A stretch of 64,000 nt of DNA. It comes from Hydractinia symbiolongicarpus (Eukaryota; Cnidaria; Hydrozoa; Anthoathecata; Hydractiniidae). A program made the position numbers and the translations under genes. The DNA lies in the NCBI RefSeq assembly GCF_029227915.1, contig NC_079877.1, positions 15,105,851 through 15,169,850 on the forward strand, in the 5' to 3' direction. This document shows, in pieces, positions 1 to 12,252 of the stretch (its first letter is position 1; each line of letters opens with the position of its first letter). Below the pieces are notes generated by a model. The model ran no database searches. It worked only from the letters and a program-made list of their open reading frames with translations, and had not been told where the DNA came from.

Positions 1-3000
1 TGATTTTAGATACATGAACATCCGTGAGCTCTAGAAATATATAAAATTAAGAGTTTAAAAGTTGTGATTTAAACTATATTTATATCCCATTAGGTGCTAA
101 AAAAAGATAAAAAACATTCTGTTACTTTGAGTATTGTTTAGGGTATTAAATTTGAAACCATTAAGCAAACAAAACATCCATCGAAATGGTAAGCTATTCT
201 AAAGATATATTTCAGTTGGTTTACTTTCCTTGATTGTTATCTCTTTGATATTTTTATCCCCAACACCACGCTAATCTGCGTTGGTGAACATAGCTACAAA
301 TAGGCAGAAATATTGACTTCGGAATAATGATGTGTTTTTACGAACATTGAAAGATGCTCAAAAAACCGCCGTGGTAAAGCTTTTGTCACGAAATGTAAAA
401 TGATTTCATCTTTAAAATTATTATTTAACAATAGGACAAGATTTACTGAGTACGTTAAGAATAAACATTGCAAGAAAACCTTCTTATTTTTATTAGATAG
501 AACTGTCTATTTTCTGTCTATTCAACTTTCAAGTTATGCTTACAACTTGGAATAGTATTTTGCATTTTATTTTTATTTTATAGTGAAATAATTTGTGACT
601 ATTAACTCTTTTCAGTGTGCAGCTTTCCAACATAATATAACCAGAGGGTTCGGGGCATTCGTCACATAGAATCGAATTGGGCATAGTTAGCTACAGTGTC
701 ATGCGGGAACTAAATCGCAGCAATAAGTTTGCTTATGCCTGCACTTTTTAGAAACGTCGTTAGAAAATTATGTTTTTACCAACATACCGTTGTAGGCTTA
801 GGCCTATAATCCATCGAGCTGTTTTAGGTATAAAACAAATTTTAACTTGTGGCAGCAAAATATTAACCACTTTCTATAATTTTTGTTTATTACATATTTC
901 GTACAAATATTTGATCGAAAGTCCGTTTTTTGGTGAATTTTGGATATAGTTCAAAAAAACCAAAACATTAGTCCAATGTCAAATCTTTCAGTATTACTTC
1001 ACTTCGTGGAAGCACAATATATAGTAATTTCAGCAGCTAAGCTCATCATTTCCAAATGTCTCACTGAACTCCTCAAACAAGGATAAAAGAAATCACTAAA
1101 CACCACTCCCGAATAATCATCATCAACTACCAGTTTAACGTGATGTCTCTACATTTTTCTGTTTGTTTCTATATTTTTGGTTAATTTCAACAATTAAAAA
1201 AAACAAGCTGTTTATCTTTTATTCTTTTAGTTGTCCCGAATAGCATACACTTCGTTATTTCTCTCCTCATGTTTATAATTAAGTCGTTTTTTTCGAACCA
1301 GTCAGCAATTCAAGCAAAATTGTCTGTCAAATTTTGCTCGATTTCATCTTTTGATTTGCTTGGTGCATATATTACTGTATCATCAGCACACATAATCACA
1401 AGGTTTTCCCGGCATCGTTGAATGTAATAAGAAAAAGGAGGAGTCCAAGCATGGACCCTTGAGGGACACCACAGTGGACTGGCTGTGGCTTCGAAAGTAC
1501 TTTGTTGTATCACACACTTTGCCTTCGATTAAACAAATAACCAGTCAATACTTCTTTTTCGGTTCCATTAATGCATAGCTTTGAAGGCTGTTAATAATAC
1601 GAGCATGGCTCAGCAAATCAAAGGACTTACTCAGGTCAATAAATATTGACCCTGTCATATCACCTTTTTTCCATATTTTTTCTAATCATATCCATAAAGA
1701 GAGTCGCTGCAATCTCTGTGTTTCTAGTTCTTCTAAATCCAAATTGAAAATTCGACAATAATTGGTTAACCTCAAGGTAGCCTGAAATTTGTTCATATAC
1801 GCATTTTTCAAAATTTTTGAACAGGTAGAAAGGACAGTAATTGATCTATAGTTGTCCATATCATTTTTCGAACCCGTTTTAAACACTGGGGTGATTAAAC
1901 CATGCTTGAAATCCGTTGGTATAATGTAACAGATCAGCTATACAAGTAGCAATATATTTTAGGAAACTTTTTTCTTTGTGGTTTCCTTAAGAGTTTGTAG
2001 ACTTTTGAGGCGATGACAGGTTTGAACCGGAAAGTGCTGTATGTTTTCGGGTATGGTGGCGTGGTTTTGTCCAAACAAAGTCTTACGGCTTTTGACTTTA
2101 TATTTGCAGCTACATTTGTAAAGAACGAACAGAAACTATTTGCAATAGTGATCGGATTTGTCGTACTTTTGTTGTTGTTAAAAAATGATTTTGCACATCT
2201 GACATTTTCTTTTATTGGAAAGATTGATTTAATAGTCCTCCAAAACTTATTGGAATTATTTGTGGATTTATGTAACTGTATCTTATGATATTCCTTTCTT
2301 ATTAGAACATTTACCTCATTTCGTTGGCGTTTAAAGTTTTTAAATTCCGTCTCTGTTTTTGAGTTTCTGAATTTGCGCATGACAGAATCTCGGTGATTCA
2401 TTGTTGTCTTGATATTTTCTGTTAACTAGGGAGACTTTCTGCCTTTTAGCGTTTTGCTGATGTTTGTTGTATGTTTTTTTACTTTATTGGTTAATATCGA
2501 TTTCAGAGAGTACCAAGCCAAATTAGGTTCTGAGGAGACGTAGACGGAATGCCAGCTCCCGTTTTCTTAATTCTTTAATTACTTTTTCTGTGTTTCGCAC
2601 CTTTCCGTTACCCTTGTGGGTTCTTTAATAACTTGAACAAAACCGTTCAATTTTAATTGATCTTTTAAATCAGGGAAATGTTTCTTATCGAGATGATTAC
2701 AGTTTAAGTCACCAATGATTAATAGCTTAGGCTTCCTTTAGATGTATGCACAGCTATCCTTCTTTTCTATACTGATTTATGTAAACGCAAGTATTTGTTG
2801 AAATGCTTGGATGGCACGGTATGATATCGAATCGTGTACCAATGGCTCATCACGTTCGAATAAATATTTTGAGTATGATGGAGCCATAGCATTATGGAAT
2901 GTTTTGAAGTCGATGAATACGTTAGATATTTTAGAAAGAAGAACCAAGATAAAAAACGTTGATAAAGAAAGACCGACATTGGAAGTGGGAGGGTTTCATA

Positions 3001-4246
3001 TATGACTTATATTATATTTTGTATATCTTTTTATACTTTCAGTGAACGTATGATAAAATATATGTATAAACATATATGTAAAGATATAAGATACACAAAA
3101 TAGATATTTCACAGATTTTAGACTTTTCCAGTACATTTGACACTTTGCCGGTCAGCTCATAATTTTGGAGCCGCTTGCTCAATTCAGTTTATCTTTTCAA
3201 CAAGTTTGTCACATTTATTACCATGTTCAGAAACTCAAGTGAAGCTGTTCTCAAATTTGATCTTGATGCAGATAACATTTTATCAATAATTTTTTTCCTA
3301 ATATTTTTTAATGTTTTCACGAATTAGGGCAAATCCTTGTTACTATAGTAATGCTTAACTGATCGATAGTAAGCAATAAAAAATAAAACGGAGGGGGTTA
3401 TAGACATTTTAGTGAAAAATAAAAATGTTAATTGCTAATATAAATTTTATCATGTATCCATTAATATGGCTACCTGATAAATTTATGTTAGCTTATAGAC
3501 AATTTAACATACTGTTATGTCCAATTAATAATTTTTGATAAAAAAATGAATATACTGAATATGGTGTCCATTAAGAAAAATGTGCTGCGCGTCCAGAGAG
3601 TTATAACAGTTCCATTATAGCAAGTAAGCACTCAGGAGACTGAAGCATGTTCACTATTTTGTAAATTTCATCATTTTTGTAGTCGAAAGTCCGCCTCACA
3701 TTTATCCTGCTACAGTGTGTTAAAGTCGGATCTTTCATATCTCTTGTGTGGTAAACCAAAATTTGTAGATGCTTTTTATATTAGATAAAAGACATATTTC
3801 TCCAGCATCCTAGATTTCAAGTGAGTGTACAAGTAAAATAAAATTTCGAATATCTTTAACTTTGATTTCACTTTTGGTTCATTGTTGTTGTTTAGTAATT
3901 CATAAGACTGTTCTTATAAGTCAACTTATACTGATAACGAAACTAACGAAACGGCAACGGCATAAAATCCCGCCATAACGTCGTGGTTTACGTTTCTCTT
4001 TGGTACCGTAAGGTCATCACTAACTATTACTATACTATACTAAATTACCATTGTCACAGGTCACAGAGATCTTAATTTTTTAGCAATAATGAGAATTTGA
4101 ATCTTATTGTTGGTAGCACCATAGCAAAGATATGAAGTTTAATTATATGGATAGAATATGAAGTATCGTTTAAAGTACTAACCTGTCAGCGAAAATATTT
4201 CCAGTGTAAGTAATATATACAAAGTGTTCTGAATGTTATATTTCAT
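1..4246 (-). CDS. Beta-helix/multi-pass membrane receptor paralogue, 5' part (runs off left edge)
   Basis: Only the start of this gene is in the window. Exon 1 (4246 down to 4183) encodes a 21-residue signal peptide (MKYNIQNTLYILL...) and ends in phase 1 at a GTTAGT donor. Exon 2 begins at base 30 after a TTTCTAG acceptor and continues leftwards out of the window. Its 30 visible bases are identical to the start of exon 2 of the plus-strand gene at 34313. Exon 1 shares 17 of 21 residues with the exon 1 at 21381. Homology also covers the leader just upstream of the ATG and about 200 bp of intron next to the exon 2 acceptor. By comparison with the complete copy, the missing part should encode a beta-helix ectodomain, a Cys-rich region and several membrane segments; that is inferred, since only about 31 codons are visible. 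The 4.15-kb intron holds a decayed LINE. Confidence 0.72.
1190..2745 (-). mobile_element. Degenerate non-LTR retrotransposon (LINE) with endonuclease and reverse transcriptase remnants
   Basis: Read on the minus strand, 2740-2590 encodes an endonuclease-like stretch with a LLIIGDLNCNHL motif. 2401-1934 is a 155-codon open linker typical of the region between endonuclease and reverse transcriptase. 1886-1686 contains YRSITVLSTCSKI, an RT finger motif, and around 1470-1330 come GVPQGSMLG and CADDTVIYA, the latter equivalent to the catalytic YADD box with Y replaced by C. Downstream, to about 1190, an in-frame ADWFEKNDLIIN-like stretch follows. The frames are interrupted by stops and shifts, so this is a dead copy. 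The clade (Jockey/CR1/RTE type) cannot be settled from this fragment. It sits in the first intron of the left receptor gene, in the same orientation. Confidence 0.8.
2811..3005 (+). mobile_element. Possible LINE ORF2 C-terminal fragment, opposite strand
   Basis: A 64-codon open stretch contains FEYDGAIALWNVLKS followed by basic residues. This resembles the conserved tail of many LINE ORF2 proteins, where a Y-x-G-A-x-x-W-N motif precedes a FK-rich segment. It lies directly beside the minus-strand LINE remnant but in the opposite direction, so it would be a separate insertion. The match is a pattern judgement on a short peptide; a chance ORF is the alternative. Confidence 0.3.
3006..4182. other. 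Intronic sequence of the left receptor gene, no further feature seen
   Basis: This AT-rich stretch lies between the LINE fragments and the signal-peptide exon. Bases 4060-4182 (minus strand) retain patchy similarity to the sequence just downstream of the exon at 21381, as expected for homologous introns. I see no coding exon or recognisable repeat in the rest. Confidence 0.5.
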
Positions 4247-4335
4247 TTTGTGCATTGTTATAGAAATTTATTCTCCTTCTTTTCTTTTCTACTTGGCTGT
4301 GATATTGTATTCGTTTTCTCAGTTTGATTGCAAGA
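4247..4335 (-). promoter_or_regulatory. Conserved 5' leader/proximal promoter shared by the two receptor copies
   Basis: Reading upstream of the minus-strand ATG at 4246, the sequence contains AAACTGAGAAAACGAATACA and further matching blocks that recur upstream of the plus-strand ATG at 21381 (about 21288-21380). The conservation covers roughly 90 bases including the presumed 5' UTR, then fades. It therefore marks the duplicated transcription-start region. No convincing TATA box was identified in it. Confidence 0.5.
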
Positions 4336-7300
4336 ACTGGTGTAGTACGTTTAGTGCCTGTTTCTTCTTGCTGGCTATTTAACTTTTACAAATAAATAAA
4401 ACGAACTTCAAAGTCGCTAGATAGGTCGGAATAGCAGAAATATTTAAAGCAACTCTCTTTTCATATTTCTTTCAGCGATACAACGTTTCATTTTCTGCTT
4501 TTTAAGTACTATCACTTGCACAATCTGTAGATTTAAAACTTCTATCAGTTTCGACAGAAAATAAGTTGAAAGTAACAGCTGAAAATCCTAGCAACATATA
4601 CAGTCAATTAAATGTTTTATATTTCATCTCAATAATAAATAATGCAGACATAAGCCAAATTTCTTTATCATTTTGGTTTCCATGGAAATGAGCAGTAATC
4701 TTAATTAGCATTTAAACAGTACAATAGGTATGATTCCGTAGAATTTTCCCTCATAGGAGGATTAATACACAATCAGGAAGTGTTAGTGAAATCAATTTTC
4801 TTGACAAATAGAAAAGTCACGCAAATTATTCTGAAAGAAATTTGTCTGGCAAGAAAGTGAAAACTGATACGTCTTTAACTTAATTATTGCTGCATTTTAT
4901 TTCAAACTCATTTTAAACTGCAAAATCGCGGCAAGGAGATCACCGCTCAATACGAAACCATGAAATAATTTTTACACTGCCCTCTGCGTCTTTTAATTTG
5001 ACTGGCGACAAGGATATCTCAATTTTTAACACACAAAAGAAAACAAACATATTTTTTTACGTCCTTAGTTATTAAGCCACTTTTCATTGAAGACTATAAG
5101 GTATTTTCCAATGCGATAAGAAAACACCCAGCTGTTAATATACAAAACCTATTTTTTTGTCTTTCGGATTTCAACTTAGATAATATCTGACTTAAAAAGA
5201 CATAAAGCACTTTTCATTTAAAACTTACCCCTTGTGAAGAAACAGGTTCATTTGGTAAAAAAATCTTTAGTGGTGTCTCGGCTTTTATTTTAAATGTGCA
5301 TTTTACTTAAAATTAGTATTTAGTTAGTATAATTATGCTTGATAACAACAATTAGAATTTCAAAGTTAGTTGACAATGTCATAACTAGCGAGATTTAAGT
5401 GTTCTATATCTCGAAAACCAAAAAAAAAAGATTCCTAGATAATTTTTTAGGCTCTTTCATATGGACCAATATGCTTTTTCGTGAAGGTTACACTTGTATT
5501 GTCAATAAAAAAAATATAATATATGTTTAATTTCCGAGGTAAGTAATTATCTTGTCAAGTTTTGTATCTAAATTGAAAAATCTGTCTTTCCTCTTGACAA
5601 CGCAGATATGAGATATTAAATATCTTTAAGTCTGTAAAGCTGAAAACATATTAGAATGATAATATTTAAAAAGAGACTGGTAATGATGAGATACTACGCT
5701 TTTTACTAACGCTAAATGTAACGCAAACTCGTCTCCAGGCTATAACGCTTTGATGATGTGCTTGCAGACGAGACTCAATTATCCCGGTGAGATAGAGTTT
5801 AACGGAGAATAATGTTTTAGAAAACAGAAAAGTTACCAAAGTCTTATTCTTAAGTGCAATAAATGTTTTTGTGTCGCTAGACCTTCTCAGGTACAACCGT
5901 GCTGCAGTTTGATGCCTCTTTTACAATTTTCAGTGCAATATTCTTAGTTGCACGTCAATGTCGTAAAGATATGTGTTCTATGTGTTCGAGAAGCACTTAA
6001 CTTGCAACTTATCTCCCATTTTACAATTTCGCAACAAATGGTCAATTTGTCATTATAATTTTTTGTTTTTGGCACCAAATTATTTTATGAACAAATCACA
6101 CAAAATGCATAATGAAAAAAAAAAACCTTTAACGGAATGTAAGCATATAATATCAATGCCATCTGTAAAGTCTGTAAATCATTTGTCATGCTTTCTCTAT
6201 ATGCAAATCACGTATCAAGCAATAGTTTATACACTAATGCTATAAATGGCCATATGACGAATATCATTTTTCAAAAGGCCCTTTATATTTAAAGCGGTTG
6301 ATACACGATTGAGGTTGGCGAAAATGACAAACGTTATTGCTTGTGCCTTTTTTGTTTAGATTTTTAATCCATTTTGTCGATTTTGAACTTAAAAAGTTAG
6401 AAGTGTTCAACCTTTTACCAAAAGAAATCCACCAATCAATCTCTTCAAAATATATTAAAAATTCCAACCAATCGTTTTATGATGTTTTTTTATTTTTATT
6501 TTTTATTTCGTTATTAATGTTAACAATAAGGTAATAAATGTATAAGATATAATATTATCCTGACAACTAAGCTCCTTTATAGGAAGCAACAAAGTAAGCC
6601 GACTAAAAATATTCTGTTTTACAATTTTTTAAAATACTTTAAATATTTTGCTAAAAAAACCTAAAGATCTAATAACTACAACTGAAAATCTTAAAAATAG
6701 GTGATTTCATTGTCTGTGTTATAAGTGTTTTTTCTGTTCTTTTAAATTTAAGTTAAAAATTTTAACAGTAAATGTATATAGACATCATAAAAAGTCACTT
6801 GATTAAAATATTTTGTCATCATATGTATAAATTTTTGTGCTTTCTAACATAGCTTTTTTAATCAAAAGAGATTGATAGAGTAAAGACTCAATATTTGAAG
6901 AACAACCAAGAACTTTGTGTATGTTAAAATGCAAGAACAATGAAAATTGCGAAACGATTTCGAAAATGGAAAAACGAAAAGGCTTGGGAATGGCTGGTTA
7001 CATAACGAACGAAAGGAAAATGACATAAAAGGGAACTCGCAACCAAACATGGGAGAATAAGGGACAGAATGGTTCACCAACGTAACGAACGTTTTCCAGG
7101 TTTTTTTTTCTTCGTGTTAGGTCACCATTGAACTTATATATTTACGTCATTGCTGTTTGTTTATGTTTCTGTGTTTGTTTTTTACAGAAACCATTTCTTT
7201 GCTAACTCTTGGGAAATGGGAAGTCGGCTGCATTTATGCCTTGGAAGCTTACAGGTTGAAATTAATAATCAATGCTCGACAACTGCGTATATTTTGTCAT

Positions 7301-7485
7301 AAACCACGTACCAACAGGTTCACACAGTAACATTAAATGATACAAAAAGTTATGACGTTCTCTGTTACTTTTCGGGTGAAATACCATACACAGGCATGCC
7401 TGATGATGCGACCAGTGACGTGACAGTGGGCTCTGGTCCAAATCTAGGGGGGACTTTGGTTAATCAAAGGTGTATTATTTTATTA
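4336..7485. other. Gene-free AT-rich intergenic stretch
   Basis: Short open frames at 5666-5896, 5973-6245, 6264-6534 and 6862-7080 have no recognisable domains and no flanking splice or initiation context that would single them out. Nothing repetitive was recognised. Confidence 0.5.
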
Positions 7486-10400
7486 CTAGTCGATAAGGCC
7501 CGTGGAAAAATCCACTTAGGCAAAAGCCCAATGAAAAAATAGGTTGCTTTAGATGTTTTGCTGACGTCAGCAGTGCATATACAAAAAAAAATGTTCTTAA
7601 AATCTTACACCAAATATCAAATGTCAAATAGCATTTAATCCTCCACACAAATCTTACACAAAATAAAAAAGAACAGCATGCAAGGTGCAAAATCTAGTTG
7701 ATAAAAAGTTACAACATAGACAATCACAACATCAACACTCACAACACCATCTAAACCGACACTAAGAATACCGACAGTTACAACACCGACAGTCACAACA
7801 CGATTAATAACAATGTTAGAAATAACGCTTATGTACATCTTATAAGTGATTATGTTGAAAACCCTCAGTATTTTATTCTGAAATGTCAAAAAGGTGGCTT
7901 GCAAAGAGTTAGCACAAATCAACAAAAATAAGTTCTTTACACATTTTAAATATTGTCTTTCCCTTAAAAGCTTATACAAAAATATGAAAAAGCCATAGTT
8001 TGGAAAACATCAAATTTAAATCTAGAAAAATCAGTCACTTCGGTTGCATACCATCCTCTCCCGCAAAGTTACACAAAATGTAAAAACCAACCAGTTAAGA
8101 ACACAAAAAATTTCTTTTTTAGTATGATGATCCATACTGCCCTTTACCAACAATTTTAAACCTAAATGTCAAAAAATCAATAAGCAAAGAATAAACTTGA
8201 ATCAACAAACATTGTATATATACGGTTCATAAACAAAAGTTTACACAAAATGATGTCGTATATTGCCATTACCCATTAATCTTCCACAAAAAGTTTATGA
8301 ACCACATCAAAATTTAAAAAAATCAGTGATTTCAGTGCATACAGTCCACCCGTTTAGATTACAAAATATAAAAAACAAAAACAGTTCTAGAATATCAAAT
8401 TATTATTTTTAGTATATATAAGTGCATATGGTCCTCCCTCACAACAGTTAAATTTTTGCACTAAATTTGCAACACAAAATACAAATTCTAAATAATTCCT
8501 ATGGTTTTCCTCAAAAGTTTAATGAAAATATAAAAGATGAGAGGTGAACGACAAAATCAAAGTTTGCAGAATTTAATTATTTTGGTATATATATGTCTAT
8601 TGATATATGCCCTTTATAACAATATTTCAATCCAAAATGTGAAAAAAGAAAAACAGTTTGCAACAAAATCAGTTATTCTGATGACATTGCATACACTTTT
8701 TCTCCACAAAAGTGTAAAAAAAGAATGGTTGTAGGAAATACTTCTGATTAAACAAAAATCAGTATTTGCATCTTGTACTCATTAAATATTACCCAAAATT
8801 TCAAAAAAATGTGATTTGGAACGCATCAAATTTATAAATAGAGAGGGATCAGTCATTTCGGTATGTTGTACAGAGTCCTGCCCGGTAAGAATTTATACAA
8901 AATATAAAAAAAACACAAGTTTTTTCGGTGTTGTACTCCCTCAAAAAAGTTGAAACTTTTCTTAATTGAGACAAAATGCCATAAACAAAAACATTTTAGT
9001 CAGAACATCTAGAACAACAAAAATCACTACACTTAAGGTACCAGAATTACTACATGTTAAATAAAAATCGTTTCGTCATATTGCATGTAACCGATGTATA
9101 TAAGTTTAGTTACACAAAATGTGAAAAATACATTATTTGCATACACAAATTGTGAAAAATACATTATTTGCTTAAAAACAGTCCTTAAACTCTTCTTAAA
9201 TATTATGTAATACTTTTTTAAAAGTTGTTGTGGCTTGAAATCAGTGATTTCAGTGCATACAGTACACCCGTTTAGATTACAAAATATAAAAAACAAAAAC
9301 AGTTCTAGAATATCAAATTATTATTTTTAGTATATATAAGTGCATATGGTCCTCCCTCACAACAGTTAAATTTTTGCACTAAATTTGCAACACAAAATAC
9401 AAATTCTAAATAATTCCTATGGTTTTCCTCAAAAGTTTAATGAAAATATAAAAGATGAGAGGTGAACGACAAAATCAAAGTTTGCAGAATTTAATTATTT
9501 TGGTATATATATGTCTATTGATATATGCCCTTTATAACAATATTTCAATCCAAAATGTGAAAAAGGAAAAACAGTTTGCAACAAAATCAGTTATTCTGAT
9601 CTACTGACATTGCATACACTTTTTCTCCACAAAAGTGTAAAAAAAGAATGGTTGTAGGAAATACTTCTGATTAAACAAAAATCAGTATTTGCATCTTGTA
9701 CTCATTAAATATTAACCAAAATTTCAAAAAAATGTGATTTGGAACGCATCAAATTTATAAATAGAGAGGGATCAGTCATTTCGGTATGTTGTACAGAGTC
9801 CTGCCCGGTAAGAATTTATACAAAATATAAAAAAAACACAAGTTTTTTCGGTGTTGTACTCCCTCAAAAAAGTTAAAACTTTTCTTAATTGAGACAAAAT
9901 GCCATAAACAAAAACATTTTAGTCAGAACATCTAGAACAACAAAAATCACTACACTTAAGGTACCAGAATTACTACATGTTAAATAAAAATCGTTTCGTC
10001 ATATTGCATGTAACCGATGTATATAAGTTTAGTTACACAAAATGTGAAAAATACATTATTTGCATACACAAATTGTGAAAAATACATTATTTGCTTAAAA
10101 ACAGTCCTTAAACTCTTCTTAAATATTATGTAATACTTTTTTAAAAGTTGTTGTGGCTTGTTAAAATGCTTAAAAAAAAAGGCTTAAAATGTCAATTAAA
10201 ATAAGTTACAGTCACATTCTTAGCAAAGCCCACTAAGATTAGCTTACATGTAAAAAGCAACATAAAACTGAAGCTAACATAAGGTAGCTACAGCAGCTAA
10301 TAGCTGGTCACTTAAATATAAACTGGAGACTAAGCTAGGTATAAAGAACATGGCTACATATTTATAAATTCCTAGCTACCTAGCTAGTTGTTGTTGGTGT

Positions 10401-10786
10401 GGTTGATGCTAGCTAACAAACATGTCTCGCATCAATAATATCATCAAAACTTTAAAAAACATAAACAAACCTTATAGAAACCTTTCTATACTTCATTTAT
10501 ATACCATGCCCCTTTTTATATGCTTTTGTAAAGATTCATTTTGAAGGCAAGAGAAGACAAATGCTTAAAAAGGACAGCCATCTTTTTTGCAAACACAATT
10601 TCCGTTACTTTGTGCTAGAACTTCATTTAACAAACCACACAAAACTTGCGGCTTTTCACAACAAAGAAGACATATTTTTTTCGGCAACATCAAAGATTTT
10701 TTCGGCAACATCAAAGGAAAATGAAGACATCCACTTTGCCTGTTACAGACACACAAACAGACACACTCTCCGTATTATTATAAGAG
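7486..10786 (-). mobile_element. Helitron-like non-autonomous element (about 3.3 kb)
   Basis: Read on the minus strand, the element starts near 10786 with TTATAATAATACGG followed by a GTGTGTCTG-rich stretch and GTAACAGGCAAAGTGGA. It ends with a short hairpin (GTGG-ATTTTT-CCAC), then GGGCCTTATCGA and CTAG at 7489-7486, followed by T. A hairpin about a dozen bases before a CTAG terminus, with no long TIR, is the signature of Helitron 3' ends. The same start and end motifs recur at 13679, 45305-49642, 60280 and 61222. No Rep or helicase domain is encoded. Several tandem-like internal units share an ACACAAAATGTAAAAA motif. Family membership is inferred from the termini. Confidence 0.65.
8323..10160. 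repeat. Near-identical direct tandem duplication of a ~918-bp segment
   Basis: Copy 1 (8323-9237) and copy 2 (9241-10160) can be followed base by base with only scattered differences, such as one substitution in the first 30 bases and a 5-base insertion (CTACT) in copy 2 near 9601. The offset is 918. The two copies abut within the Helitron-like element, so the event happened after insertion or in its source copy and is recent. An assembly artefact at this spot is possible but the few real differences argue against it. Confidence 0.92.
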
Positions 10787-12252
10787 ATGTATATGTTGTA
10801 CTCTGCGCATATAATTAATTCCAGTGGATATCGTTATTGTGACGACAAATCTGTTTCAAGTTTTGGTAGTGAGAGGACGTACTACATTCGAAAAACTATT
10901 TTCAAATGCCTGAAAATTATTTGCTTGCACCTGTATGTGTGTTGAATACATGCTTGGTATGTAGACATACAACAGCATAGTCAGTTATGTTTTTAATGGT
11001 CCCAGTTTTTTCGACATGCGTAATTTCTTCAGAGCTTAAATTAAAAAGAATTTGTTGTCCAAGTGTTATAATTTACAAGTTAGAACGCCTTTTTATATGC
11101 TTACATCACACAGTTGTATGTATTTTCAGAATACAAAGGAACATATTGTAGTTACTAATAACTTAAATCAATGCTATTGTAACAGGCATATGTGTGTAAA
11201 AACACGATGGTTTGGGGAAATCTATTTCTATCTTATCTGCTAATTATTAACCATTTAAATGTAAACACTTTCCGAACATCATGATGCAGGCTCTTCTTTC
11301 AAGTTTTATCACGCAGATTTGAATGCATCATTGTATTATATAATTGTATTTTTGTGTCATGCATATCAGTAAAAAAAAGCTGAGATTAGGGAACTTATGA
11401 GACAGCGTTATCTTCAGCTTTGCTTTTTCCGAATTAAAGTGAAGTCACTACGATGTACGTTGGGAAGATTATAATACCACCGAAGTGAAAATCACCTCGC
11501 TCTGGTGAAGAATTTGGAGACATTGATAAATCAGAACGACAAAAAAACAACAGATATCTATTTAAGAAAGCTGTAGTAGTTAAAAGATCAGGATATTTGT
11601 AACAGCTCTTTGTGGAAGTATGTCAACAGCAATATGGAATAATAATTCACTCTGACAGAAATGGAATTCAAATTATAAAACAACATATCCGTTTGTATCT
11701 ATGCACATATTTCATCGAATTTTAAAGCATTTTCTCAAAATCTAAAGGCGCTAAATTTTAAAATTCCTAAATGGAACAAAACCATGGTGTTTTTTTGCGG
11801 AGACACTACAGAAGCCAGCTTCAACAAAGAAATACCTTCCACAGTATTGTTAGTAAATGAATTTATGTAACTCTATTCAAAACACCTAGTTAAAAAAATG
11901 GAAAAGGATTTGGATAAACTTTGTAACGGGTTTTATAACATGGTTAAGTGGAAATACTAATTCCCATGTCTAACACGTAGCCTGCATTGTTTGTAATCAA
12001 AATGAAACTTATAGGGAATTTCCTGATGCTTCCAGTGGTTTCTTTCAGGATGTTATAAATATTAAAACAACAATATTGAAAGCTCGTAATCTGAATAATT
12101 AAATGGGAATAATAACATTCGCAATGTTTTACGCAACCACTATGAAAGAGAAAGTTAGAAAAAAGCAACACGAAGTAGCTAAGAGGAAAGTTTGTACTTA
12201 TGTTTTAACTTTTAACTGTACATAGGGATACATAAACACACTATTAACAAAA
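10787..12252. other. Gene-free region upstream of the TNF ligand gene
   Basis: The short ORF beginning near 10561 starts inside the adjacent Helitron-like element's 5' end and is not considered real. Beyond it this stretch should contain the promoter of the gene starting at 12253. No clear TATA element or known motif stands out. Transcription may start well upstream, or the ATG may lie in a second exon. Confidence 0.45.

Noticed and set aside
7686-7805. Short ACAACACCGACAGTCACAACACC-like runs as a minisatellite
   Set aside because: Units are too irregular to separate from the general composition of the Helitron-like element.
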